This document shows, piece after piece, positions 35,603 to 44,487 of a stretch of DNA of 64,000 nucleotides (positions are counted from its first letter, which is position 1; every line of letters begins with the position of its first letter). This stretch comes from Streptomyces gilvus (GTDB taxonomy: Bacteria > Actinomycetota > Actinomycetes > Streptomycetales > Streptomycetaceae): contig NZ_JAKWBE010000001.1 of the NCBI RefSeq assembly GCF_022513565.1, positions 620,001 to 684,000 on the forward strand, read 5' to 3'. The translations under genes and the position numbers were made by a program. The notes beneath the pieces are model-generated. The model did no database searches, had not been told where the DNA came from, and was given only the letters and a program-made list of their open reading frames with translations.

Positions 35603-36640
35603 ATGATCCGGCACGAGATGCTGCGCGTCGCCGTCATCGGCACCGGGAAGATGGGCGCCGACCATGTCCGCCGTATCCAGGACATCACCAGCGGGGCCCG
35701 GGTGAGTGCCGTCGTGGACGTCGATGCGGAACGCGCCAAGGCCGTCGCCGCCCGCGTCGACGGCTGCACCGCCCACACCGACCCGGCCGCGGCGATGGCG
35801 GCGGCCGACGTCGACGCCGTGCTCATCGCCTCCCCGGGGCCCGCCCACGAGGCGGCCCTGACGGCGGCGTTCGAGCGGGACCTGCCCGTGCTGTGCGAGA
35901 AGCCGCTCACCCCGGACGCGGCCTCCGCCCTGCGTGTCATGGAGGCCGAGCAGCGCCTCGGCCACCGCCGGGTCCAGGTCGGGTTCATGCGGCGCTACGA
36001 CGCCGAGTACCAGCGGCTCAAGGCCCTCTTGGAGACAGGGCAGCTGGGCCGGCCGCTGCTGCTGCACAACCGGCACCGCAACGTCGCGAGCCCGCCCGGC
36101 TGGACCAGCGAGATGCTGATCAACGACTCCGTGGTGCACGAGATGGACGTGACCCGCTGGCTCCTGGACCAGGAGATCACCGCGGTCACGGTGCTGCGCC
36201 CCACCCCCTCCGCGAACGCCCCGGACGCGGTGCAGGACCCGCAGTTCGTGGTGTTCGAGACCGACGGCGGCGCTATCGTCGACGTCGAGATCTTCGTCAA
36301 CTGCGGCTTCGGTTACCAGGTCCAGGCCGAGATGGTCTGCGAACGCGGCACCGCCCGCGTCGGCGACGGCCACGCCCTGGTCACGAACATGGCCGGCCGC
36401 TGGGGCGGCACCATCGCCCAGGACTTCGTCGAACGCTTCGCCGACGCCTACGACCGCGAGGTCCAGGCCTGGGTCGACGCCACCCGCCGCGGCGAGGTCA
36501 CCGGTCCCGGCGTGTGGGACGGCTACGCCGTCGCGGCGGTGTGCGAGGCGGGCGTACGGTCCCTTCAGGACGGCGGCCGGGTGCCCGTGGAGCTGGTGGA
36601 ACGCCCGCCGCTGTACCGGGTCAGCCGAGCGCGCGGGTGA
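35603..36640 (+). CDS. Gfo/Idh/MocA oxidoreductase, probable inositol 2-dehydrogenase
   Basis: The protein has 345 residues. The N-terminal Rossmann motif [18 protein letters not shown] is followed by LCEKPLT (the EKP catalytic motif) and [12 protein letters not shown], with the paired catalytic Asp/His region. By position it oxidises myo-inositol to 2-keto-inositol or a stereoisomer. The ATG at 35603 lies 7 bases after AGGGGGA. A second IolG-like gene lies at 39539-40543, so the two may take different inositol isomers. Its last 20 bp overlap the converging GNAT gene. Confidence 0.87.
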   Translation: MIRHEMLRVAVIGTGKMGADHVRRIQDITSGARVSAVVDVDAERAKAVAARVDGCTAHTDPAAAMAAADVDAVLIASPGPAHEAALTAAFERDLPVLCEKPLTPDAASALRVMEAEQRLGHRRVQVGFMRRYDAEYQRLKALLETGQLGRPLLLHNRHRNVASPPGWTSEMLINDSVVHEMDVTRWLLDQEITAVTVLRPTPSANAPDAVQDPQFVVFETDGGAIVDVEIFVNCGFGYQVQAEMVCERGTARVGDGHALVTNMAGRWGGTIAQDFVERFADAYDREVQAWVDATRRGEVTGPGVWDGYAVAAVCEAGVRSLQDGGRVPVELVERPPLYRVSRARG

Positions 36641-36659
36641 ACACGACCCGCGGCTGACC
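36619..36659. terminator. Hairpin across the converging stop codons
   Basis: GGTCAGC (36619-36625) pairs with GCTGACC (36653-36659), and CGCGGGT (36632-36638) pairs with ACCCGCG (36646-36652), leaving a six-base bulge and a 7-base loop. It covers both stops of the overlapping convergent genes and should end both transcripts. Confidence 0.6.
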
Positions 36660-37064
36660 GGGCCCGTTGTACTCCTCCTCGACGCGCACGCCGAAGCCGA
36701 GGCTGCGGTGGAAGGCGATCGAGCCCTCGTTGCCCACCGACGTGATCGCCTTCAGCCGCACCGCGCCCTGCCGCCCCGCGGCCTCGGCGAACGCGTCGTA
36801 CAACGCGCGTCCCAGGCCCGTGCCCCGGGCGTCGTCCCGCGTGGCGACCAGGTGCACGTACCCCGTGCCGCCGGGCGTGACGAAGCCGATCAGATACCCG
36901 AGGACGCCCTCGTCCGAGCGGGCCACCAGACAGGTCTCCCCGAACTCGTGCACCAGCGGCAGCAGATGGAGCGCCCGCAGGTCACGCCCGCCCCAGTACC
37001 GGGCGTGATCCGCCAGCACCTGCTGGATGTCGGAGATCCGGGCGGGCGTGACGACGGCACTCAT
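36621..37064 (-). CDS. GNAT family N-acetyltransferase
   Basis: The protein has 147 residues. The acetyl-CoA-binding motif is [23 protein letters not shown], preceded by GYLIGFV and followed by [23 protein letters not shown]. It acetylates an unknown amine or protein. It starts one base after the stop of the Gfo/Idh gene, so it is the distal gene of that leftward unit. Confidence 0.85.
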   Translation of the reverse strand: MSAVVTPARISDIQQVLADHARYWGGRDLRALHLLPLVHEFGETCLVARSDEGVLGYLIGFVTPGGTGYVHLVATRDDARGTGLGRALYDAFAEAAGRQGAVRLKAITSVGNEGSIAFHRSLGFGVRVEEEYNGPGQPRVVFTRALG

Positions 37065-37065
37065 C

Positions 37066-38088
37066 TCAGCCGCCGACGACGGTGCGCGGCCGCGGCTCGA
37101 ACCCCGCCGCCCGGTAGCAGGCGTCGATCAACGTCATCGTCGCCACCGCGTCCTTTGGGCCCAGCGGCAACGGGGCGCCGCCGCGCACCCGCGCCGCGAA
37201 CGCCTCCAGCTGGTAGGTGTACGAGGACCGGGTGCCCAGCCGCTCGGTCCGCTCGCCCCGCGCCGTACGGACCACCACCCGGTCGTCCAGCTGCGGCAGC
37301 ACGAAGTTCGGGGCGCTCACCTCGCCCTCGGTGCCGATGATCCGGCAGCTCATCTCCAGCTCGTCGTACGCCATGTGACAACGGGCCGAGCCCGTCGCCC
37401 CGTTCGGGAACTCCAGCTCGGCGTCCAGCCACTCGTCGACACCGGGCGCCCCCGCCCGTTCGCCGCCCCGCGCGGAGACCAGACGCGGGGCGCCGCCCGC
37501 CCACGGGGCCAGCATCCGCACGGCGTGCAGGCTGTAGCAGCCCAGGTCCATCACGGCGCCGCCGGCCAGGGCGAGGGACCAGCGGGGGTCGGCGTCCGGG
37601 GGAGCGGGGATGGCGACCAGCGTCTCCACCGCGCGCAGCTCGCCGATCTCGCCGCTCTCCACGATCTCGTGCAGGCGCCGGGTGACCGGGTGGAAGAGGT
37701 AGTGGAAGGCCTCCATGAACACCGTGCCGGCCTTCGCCGCCGCCTCCCGCACCTCGGCGGCCTCCTCGGCGTTGCTCGCCGACGGCTTCTCGCTCAGGAC
37801 GTGCTTGCCGGCCGCGAGGGCGGCGAGGTTCCACGGGCCGTGCAGACCGTTGGCGAGCGGGTTGTAGACGACCTCGACCTCGGGGTCGGCGAGCAGGTCG
37901 GCGTAGGAGTTGACGACCCGCTCCACGCCGTGCCCGGCGGCGAAGGCCTCGGCGCGGGACCGGTCGCGGGCGGCCACCGCGACGAGGCGGTGCCCGGCGG
38001 CGCGGGCCGGGTCGATCAGGGCGCGCTCGGTGATCCGCGCGGCGCCCAGGACGCCGATGCGCAGGGGCTTGGCGACCGCTTCACTCAT
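37066..38088 (-). CDS. Gfo/Idh/MocA family oxidoreductase
   Basis: The protein has 340 residues with RIGVLGAARITERALIDPARAAG (NAD(P) binding), VLSEKPSASN (EKP motif) and GGAVMDLGCYSLHAVRML. The last of these is the pattern of the dihydrodiol/xylose dehydrogenase branch rather than inositol dehydrogenase. The substrate is unknown, probably a sugar or cyclic polyol. The ATG at 38088 follows GGAGG by nine bases and lies 34 bp after the FAD oxidoreductase gene. Confidence 0.87.
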   Translation of the reverse strand: MSEAVAKPLRIGVLGAARITERALIDPARAAGHRLVAVAARDRSRAEAFAAGHGVERVVNSYADLLADPEVEVVYNPLANGLHGPWNLAALAAGKHVLSEKPSASNAEEAAEVREAAAKAGTVFMEAFHYLFHPVTRRLHEIVESGEIGELRAVETLVAIPAPPDADPRWSLALAGGAVMDLGCYSLHAVRMLAPWAGGAPRLVSARGGERAGAPGVDEWLDAELEFPNGATGSARCHMAYDELEMSCRIIGTEGEVSAPNFVLPQLDDRVVVRTARGERTERLGTRSSYTYQLEAFAARVRGGAPLPLGPKDAVATMTLIDACYRAAGFEPRPRTVVGG

Positions 38089-38122
38089 GACGGGTGTTCC
38101 TCCTTGATCCGTTGCCGCGGGT

Positions 38123-39415
38123 TCAGTGTGCCGGGGGGAAGTGCCGGCGGGCGAGGTCCTGGGCGTGGGCCACGGTGGACTCGATCAGCTCGAAGGCGGG
38201 CAGACCGCCGACGTGGTACGTGTTGGCGCGGCCCTGCAGCGCCTCCAGCCGCTCCAGGACGCCGTCGGCGAGGTCGGCGCTGCCGAAGTGCGGCATGAAC
38301 GCCCACGCGCACCGCAGATGCACCTCCGCCAGCCGCCCGCCGAGCCCGGCGACGTCCTCCGGCAGCAGCGCCAAGACGTCCTCGGGACGGCCGTAGGAGT
38401 AGAAGGTCCGTACGTCGCTGCCCGGGTAGCGGTGGTGGTACGAGACGCAGTGGCCCGTCGCCTCCCGGCTCGCGGTGTGCCGGCCGAGGAAGTAGAAGGC
38501 GTCCTCGGGCAGGCCCGGCGCGGAGGCGAGGGTGGTGTGGTAGGCGTTGGCGCGCACGCGTCCGGCGAGGTCGCGCTCCTCCTCGGTGGCGTCCAGGACC
38601 GGCAGGATCCGGTCCAGCGGGACGGCCAGCACCAGCGCGTCCGCCGACACCGGCCCGGAGTCGGTGTGCACCCGCACCCCCTCGGCACGGCGCTCGACCG
38701 ACAGCACGCGCACCCCGCACCGCACGTCCTTCAGCTCGTCGGCGACCCGCTGCCACAGCGCGCCGAACCCGCCCACCACGGTGAACGCGCCCGCGTGGCC
38801 CAGGAGACGGGGCCTTTCGGACAACAGGCCGGTCATCTCGGCGTACTTGACGAAGTACAGCGCCGGCACGTCGTCGTCGAGGTAGCCGTACCCGGCGGCC
38901 GTGTACCCGGTGCCGAACGACTCGGCCATGGACCGCAGTCCGTGCTCGGCCAGCCATGCGCCGACCGGGGCGGCCAGGGCCCGCGCGGAGTGCGCGAGCC
39001 CGGGTTCGGCGATGTGCGGGAACTCCCGTGCGCGCAGGGCCCGGTAGCGCGGGAGGGCGTCGTCGCGCAGGAACGCCATGGACTGCCGGGCGGCCTCGCG
39101 TCCCTCGGCTTCGAGGACGCGGTAGCGGCTGGTGCGCTCGGTCTCGACGCCCAGCTCCGCCACCAGCTCCGCGGTCCGCTCGTACATGGGGGTGCAGATG
39201 TGGCCGCCGAGGTCGTAGGCGTGCCCGTCGACGTCGACGCTGCGGCACTTGCCGGCCACGGTGTCCTGTTCCTCCAGCACGGTCACGCGGTGCCCGGCGC
39301 GCTCCAGTTCCCGGGCGACGGCGAGGCCGCTCGGTCCGGCGCCGACGACCACCGCGCTGCGGTGGCGGGCGGTGCCTTCGTAGGGCGGGGACATCGGCTT
39401 CTGGCCGGCGTTCAT
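38123..39415 (-). CDS. FAD-dependent amine-oxidase-like oxidoreductase
   Basis: The protein has 430 residues. The dinucleotide-binding motif VVVGAGPSGLAVARELERAGHRVTVLE begins near residue 21, followed by YDLGGHICTPMYERTAEL, GGFGALWQRVADEL and a C-terminal GGLPAF. The overall pattern is that of flavin amine oxidases, desaturases or UDP-galactopyranose-mutase-like proteins. There is no signal peptide. It sits in the accessory catabolic group and could oxidise an amino-cyclitol or sugar, but that is a guess. The ATG at 39415 has GAGGAG nine bases upstream. Confidence 0.8.
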   Translation of the reverse strand: MNAGQKPMSPPYEGTARHRSAVVVGAGPSGLAVARELERAGHRVTVLEEQDTVAGKCRSVDVDGHAYDLGGHICTPMYERTAELVAELGVETERTSRYRVLEAEGREAARQSMAFLRDDALPRYRALRAREFPHIAEPGLAHSARALAAPVGAWLAEHGLRSMAESFGTGYTAAGYGYLDDDVPALYFVKYAEMTGLLSERPRLLGHAGAFTVVGGFGALWQRVADELKDVRCGVRVLSVERRAEGVRVHTDSGPVSADALVLAVPLDRILPVLDATEEERDLAGRVRANAYHTTLASAPGLPEDAFYFLGRHTASREATGHCVSYHHRYPGSDVRTFYSYGRPEDVLALLPEDVAGLGGRLAEVHLRCAWAFMPHFGSADLADGVLERLEALQGRANTYHVGGLPAFELIESTVAHAQDLARRHFPPAH

Positions 39416-39481
39416 GGTCGTCGCTCCTCGGTTGGGCGGGACGTGATCCGTCCCATGGTCATACGGGGAGAGACGCGATGA

Positions 39482-39517
39482 TGTTCCGGGTGCCTGAGCC
39501 GGCCGGCACCCGGAACA
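39482..39517. terminator. 13-bp hairpin downstream of the IolG-like gene
   Basis: TGTTCCGGGTGCC (39482-39494) pairs perfectly with GGCACCCGGAACA (39505-39517) around a 10-base loop. It lies 22 bp past the IolG-like stop and separates that unit from the FAD oxidoreductase unit. Confidence 0.75.
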
Positions 39518-39538
39518 CCGCAGCCGGGGCGGTGCCCG

Positions 39539-40543
39539 TCAGCCGGCGCGGACCTCGGCGATCGTCACCGACCGGTGCTCCTGCAGGGACAGCGTGCAGG
39601 CGTCGGCGATCCAGCCGGCCTCCAGGGCGTCCGCGATCGTGCACGGCGAGGGGATCCTCCCGGCCACGACCTCGGTGAACGCGGTGAGTTCGGCGCGGTA
39701 GGCCTCGGTGAAGCGGTCCATGAAGAAGTCGTGCGGGGTGCCCGCCGGGAAGGTCACGCCGGGCTCGACCGAGCGCAGCGGGAGCTTGTCCTCCAGGCCC
39801 ACCGCGATGGAGTCCTTGAAGCCGTGGATCTCCATGCGGACGTCGTAACCCCGGGCGTTGTGGCGGGAGTTGGACACCACGCAGATGGTGCCGTCGTCGA
39901 GAGTGAGGATCGCGCCGGTGGTGTCGGCGTCGCCCGCCTCCTTGATGTACTCGGCGCCCCGGTTGCCGCCGACGGCGTACACCTCGACGACCTCGCGGCC
40001 GGTCACCCAGCGGATGATGTCGAAGTCGTGCACGCTGCAGTCGCGGAAGATGCCGCCGGAGGCGGCGATGTAGGCGGCCGGCGGCGGCGCCGGGTCCAGC
40101 GTGGTCGAGCGCACGGTGTGCAGGGTGCCCAGCTCACCGCTCCGCACGGCGGCGCGGGCGGCGACGAAACCGGCGTCGAAGCGGCGGTTGTAGCCGATCT
40201 GGATCGGCACGTCCGTGCCCTCGACGGCCTTGAGGACCTGGACGCCCTCGGCCATGGTCCTGGCCACCGGCTTCTCGCAGAAGACGGGGATGCCGGCCTC
40301 GACGCCGGCCAGGATCAGCCCGGGGTGGGCGTCCGTCGCGGCCGCGACCACGATGCCGTCGACACCGGCGGCCAGCAGGGCCTGAGGCGAGTCCACGACC
40401 TCGCCGCCGAACCGCTCCGCGGCGGACTTGGCGGCGTCCGCGAACGGGTCGGTGAGGACGAGCGACTCGACCACGTCGAGCCCGGAGAGGGTCTCGGCGT
40501 GGAAGGCGCCGATACGGCCGAGGCCGAGAATGCCGATACGCAT
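39539..40543 (-). CDS. iolG: Inositol 2-dehydrogenase (Gfo/Idh/MocA)
   Basis: The protein has 334 residues beginning MRIGILGLGRIGAFHAETL, then VFCEKPVARTM and the inositol-dehydrogenase-like IQIGYNRRFDAGF and FRDCSVHDFDIIRWVTG with the catalytic Asp and His. It oxidises myo-inositol with NAD. It lies outside the main operon, with an SDR and a PhyH dioxygenase upstream. The ATG at 40543 follows AAGGAG by nine bases, and a hairpin ends the unit. Confidence 0.85.
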   Translation of the reverse strand: MRIGILGLGRIGAFHAETLSGLDVVESLVLTDPFADAAKSAAERFGGEVVDSPQALLAAGVDGIVVAAATDAHPGLILAGVEAGIPVFCEKPVARTMAEGVQVLKAVEGTDVPIQIGYNRRFDAGFVAARAAVRSGELGTLHTVRSTTLDPAPPPAAYIAASGGIFRDCSVHDFDIIRWVTGREVVEVYAVGGNRGAEYIKEAGDADTTGAILTLDDGTICVVSNSRHNARGYDVRMEIHGFKDSIAVGLEDKLPLRSVEPGVTFPAGTPHDFFMDRFTEAYRAELTAFTEVVAGRIPSPCTIADALEAGWIADACTLSLQEHRSVTIAEVRAG

Positions 40544-40589
40544 GGGGTGCAGCTCCTTGAGTGGTTCTCGCGAGCGGAGAGGAGGGGGG

Positions 40590-41393
40590 TCAGTCGAGGC
40601 CGCCGAGGACGTTCTGGTCCCAGTCGATCACCGATCCGGTGACCACGCCCGAGCGGTCCGACAGCAGGAAGACCACGAAGTCGGCGATCTCGTCGGGCTG
40701 GCCCAGCTTGCCCATCGGCAGCCTGGCCGCGGCCTGCTCGCGCCAGTCGTCGCCGGCGCCGTGGAAGGCCTTCTGCGTGGCGTCCTCGCCCTCGGTCGCC
40801 GTCCAGCCGATGTTCAGTCCGTTGATGCGGACCCGGTCGAAGCGGTGGGCGTGCGCGGCGTTGCGGGTCAGGCCGATCAGACCGGCCTTGGCGGCGACGT
40901 ACGGGGCGAGGAAGGGCTGCCCGCCGTGCGCCGAGGAGGTGATGATGTTGACGACCGTGCCGGGCGCCTTGCGGGCGACCATGTCCGCGACGGCGGCCTG
41001 CATGGCGAAGAACGGCGCCTTCAGGTTGATCGCGATGTGCTGGTCGAACAGCTCCGGCGTGGTGTCGAGCAGCGTGCCCCGGGAGGTGAGCCCCGCGGAG
41101 TTGACCAGGCAGTCGATCCGCCCGTACGCGGCGACCACGTCCTCCACGGCGGCCTTGGCCTGCCCGGCGTCAGCGAGGTCGGCGCGGACGAACATCGCCT
41201 TGCCGCCGGCGCCCGTCAGCTCGGCGACCAGCGCCTCGCCGGGCTCCGGCCGCCGGCCGGCGACGGCCACGACCGCCCCCTCACGCACGGCGGCCCGCGC
41301 GATGGCGGCGCCCACTCCCTGGCTGCCGCCGTTGACGAGGACGACCTTGTCGTCGAGAAGTCCCATGGTGTCTGCGTTGTCCTTTCGGCTCAC
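40590..41393 (-). CDS. Short-chain dehydrogenase/reductase
   Basis: The protein has up to 267 residues. The NAD(P) motif is NGGSQGVGAAIA (TGxxxGxG with Thr replaced by Asn), then NSAG, and the catalytic Ser and Tyr/Lys in SSAHGGQPFLAPYVAAK. GTG 41393 lies one base after the PhyH stop; ATG 41366 (MGLLDDKVV) is an equally likely start and leaves a more typical N-terminus. It probably oxidises or reduces a hydroxyl of the unknown substrate handled by this unit. Confidence 0.85.
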   Translation of the reverse strand: MSRKDNADTMGLLDDKVVLVNGGSQGVGAAIARAAVREGAVVAVAGRRPEPGEALVAELTGAGGKAMFVRADLADAGQAKAAVEDVVAAYGRIDCLVNSAGLTSRGTLLDTTPELFDQHIAINLKAPFFAMQAAVADMVARKAPGTVVNIITSSAHGGQPFLAPYVAAKAGLIGLTRNAAHAHRFDRVRINGLNIGWTATEGEDATQKAFHGAGDDWREQAAARLPMGKLGQPDEIADFVVFLLSDRSGVVTGSVIDWDQNVLGGLD

Positions 41394-41394
41394 G

Positions 41395-42561
41395 TCAGCT
41401 GGTCCGCCGTTCGCTGCCCGCCCGCAGCTCGTCGCGCAGGGTCCGCGGGGTCCAGGCCTCGGCGAGGGCCCGGCGTACGACGTCCGCCTGCGAGGGCGGG
41501 GCGAGGCCGTCCACCGGTGGGTCGCTGTCGAGGTTGGTGGGGAAGGGGTAGCCCTCGGCGCTCGCGGCGATCACGTTCTCCAGCCAGGCCGCGTCGGCGC
41601 CGTCCGCTCTGCGCCGCAGCAGCACCGGGTAGACGGCGTTCGTCACCGCCTCCCGGTCCACGGTCTCCATCGCGCGCCCGAAGGCCGAGGAGACCTGGAG
41701 CAGGTTGGCCATGCGCCGCACGTCCGTGGTGCGGTTGGTGCCGGCGGCGTGGAACAGCGCCGGGTTGAAGAAGGCGGCGTCGCCCTTGGCGAGCGGGAGC
41801 TGGACGTGGTGCTCCTTGAAGTACGTCTGGAACTCCGGCCGCCGCCAGGCCAGGTAGCCGGGCTCGTAGGCCTGCGAGAAGGGCAGGTACAGCGTCGGCC
41901 CCGACTCCACCGGCATGTCGCGGTGGGCGACCGCGCCCTGCAGGGTGAGCACGGGGGAGAGGCGGTGCACATGCGCCGGATACGCCGCGGCGGCCTCGTC
42001 GGAGAGGAAGCCGAGGTGGTAGTCGCGGTGCGCGGTCTGCGCGAGACCGCCCGGGTTGACGACGTTGACCTGCGAGGTCACCTGATAGCCGGGGCCCAGC
42101 CAGGCCTGCGAGACCAGGGCGAGCACGGGGTTGGCGTAGTAGTCGGCGAACGCCGCCGGGTCGTAGAGCGCCGCCTTCTCCAGCGCGTTCCACACCCGCT
42201 CGTTCGCGCCGGGCCTGGCGAAGTGGTCGCCGGCCGTCAGGCCCGCCGCGTACTGCTCGCGGATCAGCGCCTCGAACACCTCGGTGAGCCGGTCGACCAC
42301 CGCCGCGTCGGGGAACGCCCCCCGGAACACCACGACGCCGGGGCCGTCGGTCAGCGCCCTGACCAGCTCCTCCTGGATGTCCCGGCGCTCCCGGGCCGCC
42401 CCGAGGCGCCCGGCGTCGTACAGCAGGACGTTCCGCTCCACCCCTGAGGCGTGCGGGTAGTCGGCGGGGTCGGCCGTCCGCTCGACCAGCGCGCGGAAGG
42501 AGTCGAGGTCGCAGTCCTGCTCGGACAGCCAGGCACGGCGGTGTACGGCGGTGAAGGACAT
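41395..42561 (-). CDS. Phytanoyl-CoA dioxygenase (PhyH) family protein
   Basis: The protein has 388 residues. The 2-oxoglutarate/Fe(II) fold is suggested by QTAHRDYHLGF (HxD iron ligands) and, further on, FFNPALFHAAGTNRT with the distal His and Arg. Such enzymes hydroxylate lipids, ectoine, secondary metabolites or sugars. It is first in a leftward unit with an SDR and an IolG-like dehydrogenase, opposite a LacI regulator, so a polyol or plant-derived ligand is likely. The ATG at 42561 follows GAGAGGAC. Confidence 0.85.
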   Translation of the reverse strand: MSFTAVHRRAWLSEQDCDLDSFRALVERTADPADYPHASGVERNVLLYDAGRLGAARERRDIQEELVRALTDGPGVVVFRGAFPDAAVVDRLTEVFEALIREQYAAGLTAGDHFARPGANERVWNALEKAALYDPAAFADYYANPVLALVSQAWLGPGYQVTSQVNVVNPGGLAQTAHRDYHLGFLSDEAAAAYPAHVHRLSPVLTLQGAVAHRDMPVESGPTLYLPFSQAYEPGYLAWRRPEFQTYFKEHHVQLPLAKGDAAFFNPALFHAAGTNRTTDVRRMANLLQVSSAFGRAMETVDREAVTNAVYPVLLRRRADGADAAWLENVIAASAEGYPFPTNLDSDPPVDGLAPPSQADVVRRALAEAWTPRTLRDELRAGSERRTS

Positions 42562-42593
42562 CTGCGTCCTCTCGGTGACAGGGGCGACTCAGC

Positions 42594-42611
42594 GCTGCCA
42601 TTCTTGTCAGC
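42594..42611. promoter_or_regulatory. LacI-type dyad between PhyH and LacI genes
   Basis: GCTGCCATTCTTGTCAGC has mirrored arms GCTGnCA and TGnCAGC. It lies 33 bp before the PhyH start and 68 bp before the LacI start. It is a likely site for autoregulation and control of the divergent unit. Confidence 0.5.
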
Positions 42612-42678
42612 ACAAACCCGTCGAACAACCAGCAGGCGGCCATCAAAAACCCCTCAAGGAGACCCGAGGAGTCACCGC

Positions 42679-43710
42679 ATGGGCCATCCCTTCCCGATCC
42701 GGGAGATCGCACGTCAGGCCGGCCTGAGCGAGGCCACGGTGGACCGGGTCCTCAACGCCCGGGGCGGGGTGCGTGAGTCCACCGTGCGGGAGGTCCGGCA
42801 GGCCATCGCCGACCTGGACCGCCAGCGCACCCAGGTCCGGCTGCTCGGCCGGACCTTCATGATCGACATAGTGATGCAGACCCCGGAGCGGTTCTCCACC
42901 GCCGTGCGCGCCGCCCTGGAGGCCGAACTGCCCTCGCTGCACCCCGCCGTCGTGCGCTCCCGCTTCCACTTCCGCGAGACCGGCCCGGTGGCGGAGCTGA
43001 CGCGGATCCTGGACCGGATCGCCCGGCGCGGCTCGCAGGGCGTGATCCTCAAGGCGCCGGACGTCCCCGAGATCACCGCCGCCGTCGCCCGCCTCGCCGA
43101 GGCCGGCATCCCCGTCGTCACGCTCGTCACCGACCTGCCCGCGACCGCCCGCCTCGGCTATGTCGGCATCGACAACCGGGCGGCCGGCGCGACCGCCGCG
43201 TACCTGATGGGCCAGTGGCTCGGCGGCCGGCCCGGCAACGTCCTCACCAGCCTCAGCAGCGGCTTCTTCCGCAACGAGGAGGAGCGCGAGATGGGCTTCC
43301 GCAGCGTCATGCGCGCCCGTCACCCCGAGCGCGCGCTGGTCGAGATCGCCGAGGGCCAGGGCCTGGACGCCACTCAGTACGACCTCGTACGGGCCGCCCT
43401 GGAACGCGACCCGGACATCCGGGCCGTCTACTCCATCGGCGGCGGCAACATCGCCACCCTGCGCGCCTTCGAGGACCTGGGCCGCGAGTGCGCCGTGTTC
43501 GTCGCGCACGACCTCGACCACGACAACACCCTCCTGCTGCGCGAGCACCGCCTCTCCGCCGTCCTCCACCACGACCTGCGCCAGGACATGCGCGAGGCCT
43601 GCCACATCGTCATGCGCGCCCATGACGCCCTGCCGCCCGCCGGACCCACCCTGCCGTCCGCGATCCAGGTGGTCACCCCGTACAACCTGCCCCCGCAGGC
43701 GACGAGTTGA
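42679..43710 (+). CDS. LacI-family transcriptional regulator
   Basis: The protein has 343 residues. The N-terminal helix-turn-helix is IREIARQAGLSEATVDRVLNARGGV, with hinge residues up to about 60, then a periplasmic-binding-like effector domain (GVILKAPDVPEITAA, TLVTDLP, GYVGIDNRAAGATAAYL, SIGGGN, FVAHDLDHDN). It senses a sugar-like ligand. It is divergent from the PhyH-SDR-IolG unit and runs straight into the next gene, with overlapping or adjacent start. The ATG at 42679 follows GAGGAG by seven bases. Confidence 0.92.
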   Translation: MGHPFPIREIARQAGLSEATVDRVLNARGGVRESTVREVRQAIADLDRQRTQVRLLGRTFMIDIVMQTPERFSTAVRAALEAELPSLHPAVVRSRFHFRETGPVAELTRILDRIARRGSQGVILKAPDVPEITAAVARLAEAGIPVVTLVTDLPATARLGYVGIDNRAAGATAAYLMGQWLGGRPGNVLTSLSSGFFRNEEEREMGFRSVMRARHPERALVEIAEGQGLDATQYDLVRAALERDPDIRAVYSIGGGNIATLRAFEDLGRECAVFVAHDLDHDNTLLLREHRLSAVLHHDLRQDMREACHIVMRAHDALPPAGPTLPSAIQVVTPYNLPPQATS

Positions 43711-43718
43711 GGCCGCGC

Positions 43719-44321
43719 GTGACCACCGTGACCGAAGAGGTGGAGATCGAGGGAGTCCGGCTGCTCGCCACCCTCACCCCGGGCGGCGAGATCGGACTGC
43801 TCGCCCTGCACGGCAGCAACGAGGGCGGTACGGCCGAACTCGCGCGGTCGGTCGCGGACCGCTGCGGCGCCACCAGCCTGGTCTTCACCCAGCCCGGCGT
43901 GCGCCGGCCGGTGCACATCCCGTCCCCGCGCATGGCCGTGGAGCACTGCGCGCTCCTGGGGACCTTCCTGGACCACGTCTCGGTCACGGTCTCCCTGCAC
44001 GGCCACATGCGCCCGGCGACGCCCCGCTCCGTCTTCCTCGGCGGCGGCAACCGGTCCGCGGCACGGCTGCTCGCCTCCGGGCTGAGCGCCCTGCGACCGG
44101 AGTTCGACCCGGTCACCGACCTCGACGAGATCCCGCGCTCGCTGCGCGGGCTGCACGCCCGCAATCCGGTGAACCTGACCCGCCGGGGCGGCGTCCAGGT
44201 CGAACTCCCGCTCTCCGCCCGGACCGTGCGCTCCGGCGGCTGGGACCCCGAGGTCCCCGACACGCCCCCGCACCACGTCGTGGACGCCCTCGTCAAGGGC
44301 GTACGGATGCTCACAGAGTGA
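43719..44321 (+). CDS. Poly-gamma-glutamate hydrolase-like protein
   Basis: The protein has 200 residues from GTG 43719, which has GAGG six bases upstream. A TTG (43707) inside the LacI stop would add four residues. Motifs LLALHGSNEGGTAELA (HGxxE zinc-type site) and VSLHGHMRP with a conserved C-terminal RNPVNLT match the phage PghP/YmaC-like metallopeptidase fold that cuts poly-gamma-glutamate. There is no signal peptide, so it is cytoplasmic unless exported otherwise. Coupling to a LacI gene is unusual. Its substrate here may be a different gamma-linked compound. Confidence 0.72.
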   Translation: MTTVTEEVEIEGVRLLATLTPGGEIGLLALHGSNEGGTAELARSVADRCGATSLVFTQPGVRRPVHIPSPRMAVEHCALLGTFLDHVSVTVSLHGHMRPATPRSVFLGGGNRSAARLLASGLSALRPEFDPVTDLDEIPRSLRGLHARNPVNLTRRGGVQVELPLSARTVRSGGWDPEVPDTPPHHVVDALVKGVRMLTE

Positions 44322-44487
44322 TGGCGTACACCTTGCGCACCGTCTCGTGCACGGCCCACCTCGTCCGGCCGCCCGCGCACAGGACGACCCTGTCCCCGGG
44401 CCCCACCGTCTGTGCGGTATCCGCCCAGGTGGAAGGACACATCGTCGCGACTGGCGGGCCGCACGGCGCCGGGTGATCGTGGAGGGC

